From the NCBI GenBank assembly GCA_002694685.1, contig NZMW01000001.1, positions 496,001 to 560,000 on the forward strand: a stretch of 64,000 bases of DNA, written 5' to 3'. Of this stretch, positions 61,998 through 64,000 are shown piece after piece. A program made the position numbers and the translations under genes. The stretch comes from Balneola sp. GTDB lineage: Bacteria; Bacteroidota; Rhodothermia; Balneolales; Balneolaceae. The notes beneath the pieces are model-generated. The model saw only the letters and a list, made by a program, of their open reading frames with translations. It ran no database searches and was not told where the DNA came from. Each line of letters starts with the position of its first letter. The stretch's first letter is position 1.

Positions 61998-63581
61998 CTA
62001 AATTACCGTTGTAACTTTTTCATCAGATAGGTTGGGATAATCCGTATTAAAATGCAGCCCCCTGCTTTCTTTTCTCTGCATAGCTGAACGCACAATCAAA
62101 TGACCAACGCAAACCAGATTCCGCAATTCACAAAGTGGAACGCTTACCTTGGTTCTAAAATAGAAATCTTCGGTTTCTTCGAAAAGCAACTCTGTTCTGC
62201 GCTGAGCTCTTTCTAATCTCAAATCACTTCGAACTATACCTACATAGTTAGACATCACACTACGTAACTCTTGCCGATTGTGAGAGATCAAGACCCACTC
62301 TTCCGTATTAGCCGTCCCGCTCTCATCCCACTCAGGGATATCATCATTTAGGTGAAATTGATCCATTAATTGAATGGACTTTTTATACGCCTGGTCAGCA
62401 AAGACAAGTGATTCTAACAAGCTGTTTGAAGCCAATCGATTTGCCCCATGTAGTCCGGTACAAGCCGTTTCACCACAGGCAAAAAGGCGATCTATAGTGG
62501 TCTGACCATTTAAATCAGTGGCAATTCCACCACAAGTGTAGTGTGTGGCTGGAACTACTGGAATCTGATTTACGGTAATATCCAGTCCGTATTTTAGGCA
62601 GGTTTCATAAATAGTCGGAAATTCTTCAATGATGGCTTCTGCATCAAGGTGAGTCACGTCCAGAAACACGTAATCGTCCCCGCGCTTTTTAAGCTGATCA
62701 TCAATAGCGCGAGCAACAATATCACGAGGTGCCAGCTCTTTACGTTCGTCATACTTCTCCATAAAGGCTTCACCGGCAGTATTCCTTAGAATCCCTCCAA
62801 AGCCACGTACGGCTTCTGAAATCAAAAAAGAACCTGCTTCAGGAATCGCTAAACTGGTGGGGTGAAATTGAACAAACTCCATATTTTCAACTCGAGCTTT
62901 TGCCCGATAAGCCATCGCAATCCCATCTCCCGTAGCAACCGGTGGATTTGTGGTGTGAAGGTAAACTTCCCCGGCTCCTCCAGAAGCCAAAACAGTTACC
63001 TTTGCAAGCATTCGTTTTACTTCATCCCCTTTTTCGTCTAATACATAGGCTCCAAAACAGTGAATTTTATCCAGGTTTTTCACTTTTTGTCCTAGATGAT
63101 GCTCCGTTAAAAGCTCCATGGCAAAGTGGTGTTCAAAAATCTCAATGTTTGGATGGTTTCGAACTTGGTTCACCATTACGGATTCAATCTCAAATCCGGT
63201 AGCATCGGCAGCATGAACTATGCGGTTTTCGGAATGACCGCCTTCACGTCCTAAATCTAATTCCCCGTTTTTTTTGGTGAATTGAACGCCATAATCAATC
63301 AGTTCCTGTATAAGCCTTGGACCTTCTTTAACTACAAGCTCCACCGCATCCTGATTGCATAAACCCGCTCCAGCTTCAAGGGTATCAGCAATATGCTTGT
63401 CGAAGGAATCGTGCTTGGTAAGTACGCCCGCAATACCGCCCTGAGCATAAGCCGTATTGGCTTCCATGATCTCTTTTTTTGTTACAAGCGCTACATTTCC
63501 ATGTTGGGCCGCTTTCAATGCGAAAGTGAGCCCGGCAATACCACTGCCAATCACAAGAAAATCGTAGCTATACTTCGGCAT
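61998..63581 (-). CDS. nadB: L-aspartate oxidase
   Basis: A 527-residue flavoprotein from the ATG at 63581 (a longer frame to 63620 overlaps prfB). The FAD motif is [23 protein letters not shown] is the family's substrate-region signature, and [18 protein letters not shown] follows. It oxidises aspartate to iminoaspartate, the first step of de novo NAD synthesis. nadA and nadC are not in the window. The start is inside the 3' end of prfB (14-base overlap). Confidence 0.93.
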   Translation of the reverse strand: MPKYSYDFLVIGSGIAGLTFALKAAQHGNVALVTKKEIMEANTAYAQGGIAGVLTKHDSFDKHIADTLEAGAGLCNQDAVELVVKEGPRLIQELIDYGVQFTKKNGELDLGREGGHSENRIVHAADATGFEIESVMVNQVRNHPNIEIFEHHFAMELLTEHHLGQKVKNLDKIHCFGAYVLDEKGDEVKRMLAKVTVLASGGAGEVYLHTTNPPVATGDGIAMAYRAKARVENMEFVQFHPTSLAIPEAGSFLISEAVRGFGGILRNTAGEAFMEKYDERKELAPRDIVARAIDDQLKKRGDDYVFLDVTHLDAEAIIEEFPTIYETCLKYGLDITVNQIPVVPATHYTCGGIATDLNGQTTIDRLFACGETACTGLHGANRLASNSLLESLVFADQAYKKSIQLMDQFHLNDDIPEWDESGTANTEEWVLISHNRQELRSVMSNYVGIVRSDLRLERAQRRTELLFEETEDFYFRTKVSVPLCELRNLVCVGHLIVRSAMQRKESRGLHFNTDYPNLSDEKVTTVI

Positions 63582-63999
63582 CCTGTAAGAGATAAGCTTT
63601 AATGAATTCATCCAGATCACCGTCCATCACTCCACCCACATCGCTGGTTTCATAGTTGGTACGGTGATCTTTAACGCGCTGGTCGTCAAATACGTAGCTC
63701 CGGATTTGAGAACCCCATTCGTTTTTGCTTTTTGAGCCTTCAAGCTTAGCTTTTTCTGCTTCCTGAATTTCCTTCTCCAGCTCGTATATGCGCGACTTAA
63801 GCAATACCATGGCCTTTTCGCGATTCTGAAGTTGAGAACGCTCCTGCTGACATTCAGCAACAACCTTTTGTGTAGAGCCATCAGAAAGCTCTCCTTCCCA
63901 AATCAACCGAACTCCAGTTTCAACTTTGTTTACGTTCTGTCCACCGGCTCCACTGGAGTGAAAACGTTGAAGCTCAACTTCACTCTCGTTGATATTTAC
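63568..63999 (-). CDS. prfB: Peptide chain release factor 2, C-terminal part (5' end outside window)
   Basis: The frame is open to the right edge; the visible 143 residues are the C-terminal third of RF2. The catalytic GGQ is present in [19 protein letters not shown], followed by a [20 protein letters not shown] helix and the typical end [22 protein letters not shown]2 terminates translation at UGA and UAA. The region that would hold the programmed frameshift of many prfB genes is outside the window. Confidence 0.95.
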   Translation of the reverse strand, partial: VNINESEVELQRFHSSGAGGQNVNKVETGVRLIWEGELSDGSTQKVVAECQQERSQLQNREKAMVLLKSRIYELEKEIQEAEKAKLEGSKSKNEWGSQIRSYVFDDQRVKDHRTNYETSDVGGVMDGDLDEFIKAYLLQDAEV

Positions 64000-64000
64000 T

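Overview
This window reads as a chromosomal segment of a member of the Balneolota (the Balneola / Gracilimonas / Rhodohalobacter side of the Bacteroidota-Rhodothermota group). The placement is an inference. It rests on two secreted proteins that end in a 'NYPNPFNPTT' sorting tail, short pilin-like proteins starting MGQQQLLL, a fused E1 alpha/beta dehydrogenase, an A+T-leaning composition, and intergenic DNA rich in short direct and inverted repeats. No phage, transposase, CRISPR array or rRNA was seen. One tRNA is present, tRNA-Ser(GGA).

Layout, left to right. 1-860: 3' end of a MATE exporter and a small SUI1/eIF1-like factor. 929-2843: leftward genes for a phage-type metallopeptidase, a DUF4920 protein and an Nei-type DNA glycosylase. 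2990-4565: a membrane protein and a propeller lipoprotein. 4585-5518: two pilin-like genes separated by a terminator. 5798-7543: queD-queE-SDR. 7643-10704: a leftward operon (MEMO-like, DUF2520, alkyltransferase-like, two thioredoxin-fold proteins). 10799-15507: accC, murQ, plsC, a TonB-like gene, tRNA-Ser and a phosphopantetheinyl transferase. 15576-21052: crtB diverging from lacI-purC-cupin, then an oxidoreductase. 21231-26259: metF and a methionine synthase split into two genes, behind a SAM-I riboswitch. 26577-28241: a BamA/TamA-like outer-membrane protein. 28538-30414: polyamine operon speD-pdaD-speE. 30553-33025: fused E1 dehydrogenase and an orphan Pycsar-effector-like membrane protein. 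33134-38821: CDF transporter, sigma/anti-sigma pair, holA and two bactofilins. 39036-44573: asnS, an M16 peptidase, pnp and rpsO. 46338-53096: the rimP-nusA-infB-rbfA-truB-ribF operon. 53305-59808: envelope and secreted proteins, including a 1132-residue GLUG-repeat protein. 59949-64000: a YCII-like protein, fbp, coaE, nadB and the 3' part of prfB.

Most genes are housekeeping genes in tight leftward operons with stop/start overlaps. The parts most worth a second look are: (i) the GLUG-repeat gene, whose stop codon abuts a 14-codon remnant of the neighbouring YCII-like gene, with five of five in-frame differences synonymous; (ii) two copies of an inverted-repeat element placed directly after stop codons (26417-26564 and 40575-40665); (iii) the SAM-I riboswitch ahead of a split metH, with a second copy of its P1 strand near the start codon; (iv) hairpins at regulatory positions (crtB leader, rimP leader, the sigma/anti-sigma junction, and a 28-bp perfect palindrome before lacI); (v) an orphan PycTM-like protein; (vi) pilins with a two-residue leader; and (vii) a bactofilin carrying an extra unrecognised domain. 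I found no complete, clearly new multi-gene system.
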